Positions 1-10,291 of a stretch of DNA of 64,000 bases are shown here, piece by piece. This DNA comes from Trichaptum fuscoviolaceum (taxonomy: Eukaryota > Basidiomycota > Agaricomycetes > Hymenochaetales > Trichaptaceae): positions 3,905,250 through 3,969,249 of the forward strand of contig CAJSYZ010000003.1 in NCBI GenBank assembly GCA_910574455.1, read 5' to 3'. The notes under the pieces are model-generated. The model was not told where the DNA came from and searched no databases. It was given only the letters and a program-made list of their open reading frames with translations. Each line of letters opens with the position of its first letter. The stretch's first letter is position 1. Both the position numbers and the translations under genes were made by a program.

Positions 1-60
1 CTGTGACCTGAGCAAGATTCAAGCTTGGCGCCCCGGAGTTGCGCCTTTGGAGGGGGGTAA
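1..60 (+). mobile_element. 3' internal end of a Ty3-type LTR retrotransposon (truncated by window edge)
   Basis: The last internal bases of a plus-strand element lie directly before the LTR that starts at 61. A purine run (GGAGGGGGG, 49-57) followed by TAA and the LTR 5' end TGTC is the expected polypurine tract that primes plus-strand DNA synthesis. The intact minus-strand element at 5821-12232 has the same junction (GCGCCTTTGGAGGGGGG then TAATGTC), which links the two as related families. The coding part lies outside the window, so integrity cannot be judged. Confidence 0.75.
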
Positions 61-878
61 TGTCGAGATCCCGGGCTCCTTTTCTCATTTCCCGCACTTT
101 CCCGCCAAGGATCCCGACATGAGCAGACAAACCCGCGGGGAGAATCCCGCCATTGGATTCCCCGCGCGAAACCTCATTCCCGAATCGCACGATCCCATGC
201 TCACGTGACTTATCCCGCACCACCGTCCCGGCAACCATGCACGCATACACACACTCATTTACGACGACCCGCCACGGCACACGTACATTCACTTATCAAC
301 ATACGCTCATTAATCCGTTAGTACCTCAAGGTGACGACCTGCAACAGTCTGGCATACCTAGTCTGGCTAGTCGCGGCCCCGGACCGGACGTTGACGTCCA
401 CGGACAGGCCGTAGCCATCTGGAGAGACGGGATAGACATGCCTAGCAGTGCGGTCGTAGCATGTATCGTTTGTAGTAGATAGGTGCGCATTGCGCAAGGA
501 CACTTAGCGTAGATTAACTATACAGTCTTTACAAAGTAGATAAATAGCTGTAGGCATCGTAAGGAGCACCCCACTTTTGACCTCTTGTGGAGTGCTTCCT
601 TAGGTGCGATCTCTCTCTTTTCTCCTGTGTAGTTAGTTGCGCAATACTTACTTGTGGAGTGCTTCCTTAGGGATCCGCTTACTTGACGTTCAAAGCAGTG
701 AAGAGTCCTAGCTGGCCTTGAGAATCCCGCGACGCGCCTGGATAGAATCCCGCGCGTTTCCCGCCTGAATTCCCACGCCCGTTCCCAGTCGCGAATCCAG
801 ATTCCCGAACGCGGGTTCTTGTCGTGAATTCCAGTTTCCCGAAACTGTTTCCCGCTACAATTCCCGATGGTCGTAACA
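61..878 (+). repeat. 3' LTR (about 818 bp) of the left-edge Ty3-type element
   Basis: The LTR runs from TGTCGAGATC at 61 to GGTCGTAACA ending at 878. Both ends match the terminal signatures of the 5821-12232 element, whose LTR on its own strand starts TGTCAGG and ends GGTCGTAACA. The sequence at 573-583 (ACTTTTGACCT) corresponds to the putative transcript start of the other family (ACTTTTGGCCT). The LTR is unusually dense in TCCCG-containing words (ATCCCG, TTCCCG) in its first 200 bp and last 170 bp. The 5-bp target duplication would be GAAAC (879-883), but the left flank is outside the window. It has no coding capacity. Confidence 0.75.
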
Positions 879-1593
879 GAAACACTTATTCAACAAGTAC
901 AAAAGTTGTAACACCAACTCAAAGTGTTCTGCTACTATTAGTAGTAGCAGGCAAGCCAAATTAAACTACAACGGATTTGAACACTATAAACTGGATATTA
1001 GCAATGACTTTTCAATTTTCCATTCAGCCACCGCGTTCTTTGCGTATCGTGGTGAATCGATCCCTATAGAACAAGCAATGAGGGAGGTGATCAGGTCCAG
1101 TCCCTCTTGGCGCGGAAAACCTCGACGAGATGCAGTTCTTGTCCGAGGTGGTTCCCGCAAACAGGGGTTCGCAGGAATGAGAGTTGCCAGGGTTATACTT
1201 TTTTTCTCATTCACCGTTAAAGTGGAACGTCAGGAATGCGCTCTCGTCCAGTTTTTCAAGTGTGTTGGAGAATCGCCCGACCCGAAAACAAGAATGTGGA
1301 TAGTTGAACCAGCATATGAGTTGGAGAGCTCTACCGCCTGTGTCGGACGCTGTCCCGGAGTGAATGACAGTGGCAGACATCACTATCACCGTGACTGCAA
1401 GGCTCCGAAGCTGTCTGTGATAGATATAGGGGACATCTTTCGTTTAGCTCACCTCCTTGGGGTCCCGAAGGGTGACGAATCTCCTCCGAAGTCATTGACA
1501 CCTGAGGAATCCCTGGACTTTTACGATAGATTCTACGTTAACAGATTTGCTGACATGCACATGCACGAAACATTGTACGAAACTAGACAATGA
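879..1593 (+). pseudogene. C-terminal remnant of a Plavaka/KDZ-like transposase
   Basis: The frame is open from directly after the LTR (879) to the stop at 1591-1593, with no plausible start. It ends in the pattern I associate with Plavaka-type transposase proteins of mushrooms: RVILFFSF, then ALVQFF, DPKTRMWIVEP, a hydrophobic DIxDIFRLAHLLGV block, and a final DFYDRFYVNRFADMHMHE block. The upstream part is missing because the retroelement LTR abuts position 879, so the remnant was probably cut by that insertion. It is presumably non-functional. The family assignment rests on remembered C-terminal pattern only. Confidence 0.5.
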
Positions 1594-2042
1594 TTACTAC
1601 TAACTTGAAGTAAAGCTTTTCAATTAGCATACACAACCTTGAATGTACTATATTGAAACTTACGAGTGAGGACTCGGATATGGCAATGAAACAAAAGGAT
1701 GTACTAGACAAAACAGACCTTAGTACTACGTATTTAACGTAGTACTACACTGGCATTGCAGCATTGGCTCTTAAAGACTAGTAGTACCATGACACTGTTT
1801 TAACTTCAACTTCAAGTTATGGTGTTCTTGGCTTGCTTTCAAGTTGTACAGTATACTACTAGTGGTACACTGGCAATGATATCATGGCAGTAGTATTTCA
1901 TTCAGGTTGGTCAAGGTAATGTTATTATCAGCAAATCACAAAGCGACACAAGGAAAAACTGTAGACACTAGCATAGCGCAAAGATTACATGGGAACTCCA
2001 AGTCATAGCTTCACCTCCGAGTCCAGCTCTGCCCCGCAACAG
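1594..2042. other. Intergenic spacer with short recurring words
   Basis: No gene is seen. The stretch contains GTAGTAC/TAGTACC words, CACTGGCA words and TTCAACTTCAAGTT, the same word set that fills the spacer at 4496-5815. Confidence 0.6.
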
Positions 2043-4495
2043 CTAGTTGCGGTGACTGTTTCTATTAGAAGACCTTTCTTCCTGCTTGCCATTAGGAAGA
2101 TACATCGGTGTGCAAATATCCTCAGGCTTTCGGTTCATCACTTCGCTTAGATAATCGCGATACTGTGAGTTGTAGATCTCTCCCGGTGATAAACTCGTCC
2201 TGGCAGTCGAAGCCCCGGCCGTAACCCTCGCTCCGGGTGGTATATCGTTACATATCTCGAGCACCGTTGCTATCAGTTGGTCTTGAAATTTATCATAGCG
2301 GGTACTATTGTGGGTATCCTTCAAGTCTACGTAAGCCGTGAACTTCTCAATAGAGTCAAGGACTGCGTCAGTCCTCTCCTCCCGAGCATGTATGATATCG
2401 TTCATTACGTGGCGGATTGAACGGGATAGCTGGTTACCCATGACTGTGTGGAAAAGATCCTCGTTGAGGACTATTTGCAACCACCTCTTGACGACTTTAA
2501 AACCATGTATCAACTTCCACTGAATCGTTTCCAAACGACGGACATCTCCTAAGTCGAGGTTGTTCAAAAAATCAGCGTAAGAGGGATTAGGCCCCAAGGC
2601 CTTCAAGGTCCTTTTCATGTCTTCAACAGATTTGATGCGAAGGTCGTCGGCCATAACAAAGTTCGGCACTTCTTCACCGTTATGGAGTGCGAGGACCTTG
2701 TCCCAAAGTGTGAGCGCCAGTCTCCGTCCAATCTCCGAGTCTTTAAAGACTAGATGCTTGTGAACGTCAGGCTGAGGGCGTACCTGAGGCAATCCCCCAA
2801 ACAGTTCGACCGCAGGCGTTACGAAAGTTCCTGGGTTGTCCACCGTCATTAAGTAGAGCCTTTCCTGTGCATTGGGCTTGAAATTAAACTGAAGAGCTGC
2901 CGATTGTTGGAGGAGTTTGTCAATTTCTACGATGAAATCGTAAAGTGCGTTGTAATGGAGCTGGAAATATGGTAGAAAGAACCGGAAAGCAGTTAATTTG
3001 TTCACCTGAGATGCGTCGAATGGCAGGTTTTGACATTGCCGAGCTTCACAATTCAGGATAAATTTGACATGTGGTGGGTCTTTTACCACAGTGTAGGATT
3101 TTCCTTCCGGTTTCGGGGAACGACTCGAAGTCGGAGGTGGCGAGTTAACTCGAAGGTGTCGTTCAAAGTGTTCACGCATGACGACAGACAATGTCTTAAA
3201 GTTGGCGGCAAAGTAATTGAGAGCGCCGGGAACAGAATTCATTGAGTACTTGGTTCTCTGTATCTCCTCGCCAGTGAAATCAAGGACAATTGCACAGCCT
3301 TCCCGGAGGTAGGTCAGTAGATTATCTGTAAGCTTCCTCATTCTTACAGCGTCGCCTGCTTGCCGTGACTAACAAGGGTATGTTTTTAGATGTCACTCTT
3401 TTTAGAAATGTGATCATGTTACTTACCCCAGACATTTTGTCTTCCACGAGATCGATCGACGCTGATACGTCATTTAAAGTATCTGCAACGTTCTTCTGGG
3501 CTCCTTCCATCACGGCAAACCTCTTCTCCAAATCCGTAACTCGAGCCCTCAATTCATTGGAATCCTTTTTATGAAATTCCTCCCATTTTTTCAGCTTCTT
3601 GGTCAAGTCCTTCAGCTGCTTGACTCCTGCATTTGGATCGTCTAAGGGCGCGAGCTCAGAGGGGGTTGGCGAATGAGATGAACTCTTTGGGATCAAGTGA
3701 GCCGATTCGATGTTTTCTGTGCCAGTGAAGGGTTAGCTTTGGACACAGACTATGATAGAAAAGGGAGGAAGAATGCGTTACCTTCGCTTTGATCGACGTT
3801 ATCAACTTGAGAATCCGATACTCCAATTGCCGGCGAACTGCGCATAGATTTTTGGGCAGCAGACACTTTAGAACGCAAATCCGACAACATGTCATTTGGA
3901 GTACTATGTGGGCTGCGGCTGAATCGAGACCGAGGAGCAGGTGAAGGGGTTGAAGGCTTGAGGAGGCTAATTTGAAGAACCCTCTTATTTGGAATAGTTG
4001 GATTGTTCTGCGTGACGTCCCGGGAGGAGGGAAAGGAACTCGGTGAATCAGAGTTCCAGACACCCCTCTCCCCTCGATAGCCATTGGCGCCAGAGTATGT
4101 TCCAAGTTCTTCACGCGGTGTATATTTGTTGTGTACGCGTTGAACGCTGCCTTTATAGTCGCTGTTCGCCTCCGAGTCCACAGGGTATGAAGAGCTGGTC
4201 CTGTCTTGGTATTGCCCACTGGCGCTGGTAAGGCTCGGCCCCGGAGTGCTCGTGAGACTGTGCTCATGAAGTCTCTGTTTATTACTTCTGTTCTTGCTGT
4301 GCCAGTCCTTCTGTGAATATGGCGGTGAATAGTGACGTTCACGGTCCTTCGAGTACCGTTTACGACTGGAACGATGCTCCGACTCGGATTCGGATTCTTC
4401 GAAATAATTGTCAGAACCGGCGAGGGGTCCGACTCAAACTCAGGCTCACCTTCACTTTTCGGGCTGCGCTGACGCTTCTTATTGTATGATGGCAT
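2043..4495 (-). CDS. Unrecognised four-exon gene: charged Ser/Arg-rich N-terminus, coiled coil, large alpha-helical C-terminus
   Basis: Exons on the minus strand are 4450-4495, 3782-4396, 3427-3716 and 2043-3368; together they give about 758 residues in one frame. The introns are 53, 65 and 58 nt with GT..AG ends, and the first has a CTGAC branch site. The start ATG at 4495 opens MPSYNKKRQRSPKSE. The first ~250 residues are Ser/Arg/Tyr/Pro rich and probably disordered. A short coiled coil (KKLKKWEEFHKKDSNELRARV onward in part, coded around 3450-3650) follows. The last ~440 residues look globular and helical, with no motif I recognise and no transmembrane segment. It sits between transposon remnants and low-complexity spacer, so it may be a lineage-specific or element-derived gene. 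Splice joins are inferred, but all phases agree. Confidence 0.6.
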
Positions 4496-5815
4496 AACTG
4501 CAAACTGGAGGAGTCTCAGGCTTGCCGTGAGTAGTGATGCCGAATATTAGTAATAGTAGTGGTAGTGGTAGTAGTGGTACTACCTCACGCGGAAGTTCGG
4601 TAGCGAGTAGTAGTACTAAGTAGTAGTAGCGAACTTGAAGCGGATCAGGCTCACGCTCGGCCTGAGGCTGTAGCCTGAGTGGTTCTAATCGGTAGAGCTA
4701 CTACTAGTAGTACTAGAAGTACAAGCTTGAAGATCTCAGTTAGTGGATGAAGTAGATCTAGAAGGCTGAAAGCTCACTCACCACCAGTGCCAGCAGTCTA
4801 CAAGTAGGATGAAATTCAGGTGGACTTCAGGATGAGAGGGCTTCAAGCTGTTGAAGTGTGAAGTTGAAGAACAAGCCTAAGTACTAGACTCGGGCATGAC
4901 ACGTCGCTCAGGCTCACTGGGGTGCAACGTCAAGTTGTGGGCATGGGGTACTCAGGCTACTAAATTCGGAACTTGAACTTGAACTAGTTGAAAGTCCGAC
5001 GACTCGGAGTGGAAACGCTACCTCAGGCTGCCACGTACTACTGCCGTGACTCCCGGGCCGTCGGAGTCGGACATCATGATCACTGCAACTCAGGCTGAAT
5101 GATCCGACTCGGAGTTGGCATTCAAGTTGCACACGCCAACAACTTCAACTTGAAATTGAACTTGAATGCCACTGGCATGCCAGTGATGTTTGGCAACTAC
5201 TACTACCTACTATTAGTACTCACTGGCAGGGTACCGTACTACTACTAGCCACTGGCAGCTGAATGATCCAGTCTTAAGCAGCTTAAGCTTCCAGTTCTGT
5301 CCACTCAGACTGGCAAGTTGTCACAATCTCAACTTTACTACTACTACTAGTAGTAGTATACGGTTCGAGTCCGAGTTCGAGTCCGAGTCCGAGTCCGAGT
5401 CCGAGTCCGAGCCTGAGTTCAAGGCCGGACACCGGACCTGAGTGAGCTTGAAGGCTGGCCCAGCACTGGTGAGTGGCACTCAGGCTGTCCGGCCGGCGTG
5501 ACGGCGGTACTTCAAGTTCAAGTTCAAGTTCAAGTTCAAGTTGGAGCCTCAGGCTGAGTCGGAGTCGGGTCAGAGTTCAACTTGAAGTTGACTCGTCATC
5601 AATTCAAGAACTTCAAGTTGAAGCTGAGCCGAGCCTCCTCCGACTTGGACTCGGAGTCTCACAGGCTTCAAGTTACTACTGCTCTACGCCCCGACTCGTG
5701 AATGCCACCAACTAGAACTGAGGTTACTACTACAAGAGGTAGTAGGCCTTTCGTTTCACTGTTGAGTTTGCTGTGTATACTCTCTTTTTTCTTCCGCCAC
5801 GCATCTGCCGACTCA
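4496..5815. repeat. Gene-free low-complexity island of short recurring words and tandem hexamers
   Basis: The stretch is assembled from a few short words: TAGTAG/TACTAC trinucleotide runs, TTCAAG/CTTGAA, GAGTCC/GACTCGG, CTCAGGCT and CACTGGCA. Two tandem arrays stand out: GAGTCC-type hexamers at about 5364-5418 (roughly nine units) and five perfect TTCAAG units at 5511-5540. A 20-bp perfect palindrome of ACT/AGT repeats lies at 5339-5358. Open frames here are repeat translations and I do not regard them as genes. Confidence 0.7.
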
Positions 5816-5820
5816 CTCAC
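5816..5820. repeat. Target-site duplication, left copy (CTCAC)
   Basis: CTCAC directly precedes the left LTR and is repeated directly after the right LTR at 12233-12237. A 5-bp duplication is the usual footprint of Ty3-type integrases. Confidence 0.85.
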
Positions 5821-6435
5821 TGTTACGACCTAGAGTGGTTCCTTCGGACTCGAGACCCCGAATCAGACACGGACGACTTTCACGGACGCTTTGAGCGGTG
5901 GTTCTCACTCTGAGAAGCACTTTACAAGTCAATTAAGCTATTCTACACATCAGAGCTAAAGATAACACATCACCTGAGAAGCACTTTACAAGAGGCCAAA
6001 AGTGGAGTGCTTCGCAGGGCTAGAATGGTTTTAACAAGCTGAAATAAAAACTGTACAGTAGCAAGCCACTGAACCCTTAAGGACCCTTAAGGACCTTGGT
6101 CCGCGAGGGTCCGATGGTAGTCCGCACGCAATGCTAGTAAGTCCGTGAGAAAGTCCGTAGAAAGGTCCGTGGACGTCCGTACGGCCGTACGAGTCCGTAG
6201 GACGAAAGAAAAAGAAAGGATTGTCCGCAGGACGCTTGTCCGTACGTCCTGCGACATACATGCAACTATCCTAGATAGAAAATAAGAAAGGAAATGAATC
6301 AGTGTCCTTGCAAGTCCGTGCTGCTCACGGACATGTCAGGAATCCGGCGGCAAGGGTCCGTGAGGGTCACGGACCCTTCCGCAAAAATAAAGAAAAATAA
6401 AAAAGAAATTAAATACCCCGGGTGGATTCCTGACA
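5821..6435 (-). repeat. 3' LTR of the chromovirus (615 bp)
   Basis: It is bounded by TGTT at 5821 and TGACA ending at 6435 (on the element strand TGTCAGG...GTAACA). It is nearly identical to 11617-12232. It contains clustered GTCCGT/GTCCGTACG words between about 6090 and 6260. The putative R start (ACTTTTGGCCT on the minus strand) is at 5993-6003. Confidence 0.95.
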
Positions 6436-6447
6436 TTACCCCCCTCC
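6436..6447 (-). promoter_or_regulatory. Polypurine tract of the chromovirus
   Basis: On the element strand the internal region ends GGAGGGGGGTAA directly before the 3' LTR. This is the standard position and composition of the plus-strand primer tract. The left-edge element at 49-60 carries the same tract. Confidence 0.8.
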
Positions 6448-6478
6448 AAAGGCGCTCCTAAAGAGCGTGGGTCCGTCG

Positions 6479-9400
6479 TCAACGTATCGCGTCTGGGTAG
6501 CGGCGGTAGAACTTGCGAATCACGGCCGGCGCATGTTCCATGTCCGTGGCGGGCACCCAAGCATCTTCCTCGGGTCCGTAGCCTTTCCAACGGACAAGGT
6601 ATTCGAGTTTGCGCCAGCGGCCCGTCCTACGTGAGTTTAGGACTTCTGCGACTTCATACTCTATGTCACCGTCAACTGCAACTGGATCCGGGGGTGTTTG
6701 GACGCGGCCCGGAATAGTGTCCGGTACATATTTTGTCAAGAGCGAGACATGGAACACAGGATGAATCCGTAAGGACGCCGGCAGCTTAAGCTCATAGTTT
6801 AACGGCCCTATCTTCCGTAGGACCTCGTAAGGTCCTAATCGACGCGGGTTGAGCTTGCGTGTCCCTGGTAACGCAATGTTCCGTGCATCAAGCCACACTT
6901 TGTCTCCTGGCCGTATGTCTGGTGCGTCCGCGCGGCCCTGGTCGTAGTACTGCTTCATACGTTCCGCGGCTACTTCCAGTGCTGCACGGGCATCCTCCTG
7001 AGCCCTTTGAAGTGTGTCTAGACGCTCGTCCGCGGCCGGTACGGTTGATAGTCCGGCGGACGGGACAATGGTAAACTCGGGGTCATATCCGTACAACAGC
7101 GCAAACGGAGACATCCTGGTAGCCGAGTGCGCCCGTGTGTTGTGCGCAAACTCGGCCATGGGTAGTAGGTCCGCCCAGTTCTCTTGCCGTGTGTCCGTGA
7201 ACGCGCGCAGGTACTGTTCCAACTCCTGGTTCACGCGTTCTGTCTGTCCGTCTGTCTGCGGGTGGAAGGATGTTGAGGTGGCGCCTTCAATACCTAGTCT
7301 GTGCAGCACGGCCTTCATGAAGCGCGAAACAAACTGTGTGCCGCGGTCCGAGATAACCTTCCGTGGGGTGCCATGATGTTTCCAGACCTCGGACACAAAC
7401 AAGTCCGCGGTCCTAGCAGAGTCAATGTCCGATGTAGTAGGAATAAAGTGGGCCTGCTTTGTTAGACGGTCCACCACAACAAAAATAGCATCATACTCGC
7501 CCGACTGCGGTAACTGCGTGATGAAATCGCAAGAAATCGTCTGCCACGGACCATTGGGCACTTCATTAGGCTGTAGCGGACCCACCGGCCGTTGGGGGAT
7601 GTTCTTCGTCCGTACGCATGTGTCGCAACCCGACACATAGCGCTCAACAAAGGAAGACATGCCGGGCCACCAATAATTGCGGCTCACCAGCTCATATGTC
7701 TTCCAACGGCCTGGGTGTCCGACTGGAAGTGAATCATGATGCAGTTTTACAATGTCTCGACGGACTTCCTCGTCCTTCGGCACATAGACCTTGCCACGAT
7801 ACAACAGCAGCCCGTCCTCCGTGTTCCATTCCTCCAGATCATTGGCCAACGCGCGCGGGGCCCCGTCCTTCAACTTCTCAATTGCCTCAATCAATTCTTC
7901 ATCAAAGCTCTCGGACTCCCTTATCCTTCGCAACAGGTCCGTGTCACCGTCCGTGCGGACCATTCCGCGGCGCATCGCCAAGGTGTAGAAGCGGTTGGTG
8001 TCCAATAGGACCTTGTTCGCATTGTCAGGTCCGTCAGGGCGCAAGTCCTCGCGCCTGGACAGCGCGTCTGGCTTACCGCCAAGGCGTCCGGGGCGGTGAC
8101 GGATCAGGAAGTCAAATCGACTCAAGAACAAGCTCCAACGGGCCTGGCGACGCGTGAGGTTGCGCGCTTCCGCGAAGAACAGCAAATTTTTATGGTCCGA
8201 GACAATGTCAATTTTGTGCGGACTTCCTTCCAAGTAGTGCCGCCACTCGTCCAAGGCACGGACAATGGCCAACAGTTCCTTGTCGTGAATCTCATAGTTC
8301 CGTTCTGCATCTCCCAAGGACTTCGAGTAGTAGGCGATAGGGTGAATGTCACCGTCCGGTCCAATCTGTGAAAGGACCGCGCCCGTCGCAAAGTCCGAGG
8401 CGTCGCACTCCACAATGAAGGGCTTTTCAAGGTCTGGCATTGCTAACACTGGCGATTCCGTGAACTTCTTCTTCAGTCCGTCGAAGGACTCTTGCTGACG
8501 GACCGTCCAACGCCACTGGGCGTCCTTGCGCAGTAGTTCCGTCATGGGACCCGCGAGCTTCGAGAAGTCCTTGATGAACTGACGGTAGAAGTTGGCAAAT
8601 CCAAGGAAGGCCTGGATGTCCTTCACCTTTGTAGGTGTGGGCCAGTCCGCCACGGCCTCGACCTTCTTCGGGTCCATGGAAATTGTACCGGACCCAATGA
8701 TCATGCCCAGGTACTCAATTGAGTCCTTGTGGAACTCGCACTTCTCGGGCTTACAGAAGAGATCATACTTCTCGAGCCTTCGAAGGACCTCCTTCACATG
8801 TTCCTCATGGTCCGCGTCGTTCTCCGAGAAGACACAGATGTCGTCAAGGTAGACAATTACAATGACATCAAGCATGTCCTTGAATATCTCATTCATCATC
8901 CGCTGGAACGTGGCGGGCGCGTTGGTAAGTCCGAAGGTCATGACCGTAGGTTCGAAGTGTCCTTCTTGGGTCCGAAACGCGGCCTTCCACTCATCACCTT
9001 CCTTGATGCGAATGTTGTTGTATCCGGCCCGCAAGTCGAGCTTGGTGAAGATACGGGCCTTCTTCAAGGAATCGATGAGTTCCGTAGTCAACGGAAGCGG
9101 ATAGCGATTTTTGACGGTCATTGCATTCAGCTTGCGATAGTCCACTACCATCCGTAGTGAGCCATCCTTTTTCTTGATGAAGAACACTGGGGCGGCCGCG
9201 GGGGACTTCGACGGACGGATGTAGCCCTTCCGTAGGTTGTCCTCAATGAAGTCCTTCAAGGCCGCACGTTCCGCGGGCGCCATAGGATAGATTTTACTGT
9301 ATGAGGGGGTGGCACCGGACTCAAGATCAATGGCATGGTCGTATGGCTTGCGTTCCGGTAACCTCTCGGCCTCAGACTTCGAGAACACCTTTGCAAACTC

Positions 9401-10278
9401 ACGGTACTGTGGGGGAACCATTTCCTCGAAGGACTTGTCACCTTCCTTCACGGCCGTCTTCTCCGCAATCGCTTGGGACCAGGTGTAGGAGGCCGCGATT
9501 TTGTGCACGAAATCTGGGTTGTCCGCCACAAAGAACTGTTCCGTGTCATGGTAGATGTCCATGTACTTCTCTGAGTGGCGAAAACCCGGCGGAACTTTTG
9601 CTAGATTGTCTGTCTCCTCCTCGGCCTCGTCCGTATCATCACTGACTTCCGCCACGCACACCCGTGCGTGAGGCCGTGGCCGGGCGCGCATCTGGCGGCT
9701 GTTCTTACAGCGTGCGGCCCGTAACTTACGGACTGCATGCGGCAAATCCTGTCCTGCGCGGACCGTGCGCTCTGCGGCCGCGGGCCTACACTCTTTCGGA
9801 CACCTTGTAAAACTGATGGTGTCGTCCTGCCAATCGATTTCAGGGTTGTGCTGGCGCAACCAGTCAATCCCAATGATCAACGGGTAGTCTCCAATGTTTG
9901 CCACGGTCGCGTCAACTTCCTCCTTATGTCCGCCCATTTCTAATGTCAAACGGACCAAGTCCGTGATAGGGCCACTCTGGTTCAAGGAATCGTCCGCGTT
10001 GTACACCTTAATGGGCCGCGGGAGGGGCCGTGTCCGTAGTCCAAACTTACGGACCAATTTCTGATTGACGATCACGGAAAATGCACCGCAATCTAGCAGG
10101 GCTCTCATGCTCAAAACTTTTCGGCCGTCACTAATTCTCACTGGTATATGAATGAATCGACGCAAGCTCTTGTGTATTAGCGAAGTACTATACACTGAGG
10201 GATCAGAAACATCATCATCTAGCAGCGAGAACCGGTTTGGGGTCTTTGGCGGAACGACCGCACGCCGCGACCCACTCA
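6479..10278 (-). CDS. pol: Pol polyprotein: protease, reverse transcriptase, RNase H, integrase, chromodomain
   Basis: The uninterrupted frame of about 1,265 codons has no ATG near its 5' end. It is open only from 10288, after an in-frame TAG at 10291-10289, so expression most likely requires a -1 frameshift from gag at the heptamer 10279-10285. Domains counted from 10279: aspartic protease with LLDCGA near residues 61-66 (Cys in place of the common Ser/Thr); RT with YLDD near 475; RNase H with the DASD core near 623; integrase zinc finger (HH..GC..C) near 845 and the DDE core with SDRGTQF near 977, followed by HPQTDGQTERVNQ; C-terminal chromodomain with YLVRWKGYGPEEDAW near 1215-1235. The chromodomain is thought to direct integration to chromatin in this clade. 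No breaks are seen. Confidence 0.95.
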
Positions 10279-10291
10279 AAAACCCTGACTA
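10240..10291 (-). promoter_or_regulatory. -1 ribosomal frameshift signal at the gag/pol junction
   Basis: On the minus strand the gag frame ends G GGT TTT TGA. The heptamer GGGTTTT (10279-10285) fits the X XXY YYZ rule for simultaneous -1 slippage, and slippage moves exactly into the pol frame. After a 5-nt spacer a potential stem forms: GGGTC (10269-10273) with GACCC (10240-10244), and inside it GCGG (10265-10268) with CCGC (10249-10252). The pol frame is closed by TAG just upstream (10289-10291), so slippage can only occur within about 12 nt, and the heptamer lies there. Confidence 0.75.

Noticed and set aside
3656..4495. Single long minus-strand reading of 279 residues
   Set aside because: A 53-nt intron with GT..AG and a CTGAC branch site (4397-4449) shifts into a frame that continues, in phase, through three more exons; the long frame is a read-through of that intron.
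5473..5715. 80-residue Ser-rich open frame
   Set aside because: It is a translation of TTCAAG and GAGTC repeats in the low-complexity spacer.
7618..9157. Several plus-strand frames opposite pol
   Set aside because: They are antisense shadows of a strongly coding pol gene with all catalytic motifs on the minus strand.
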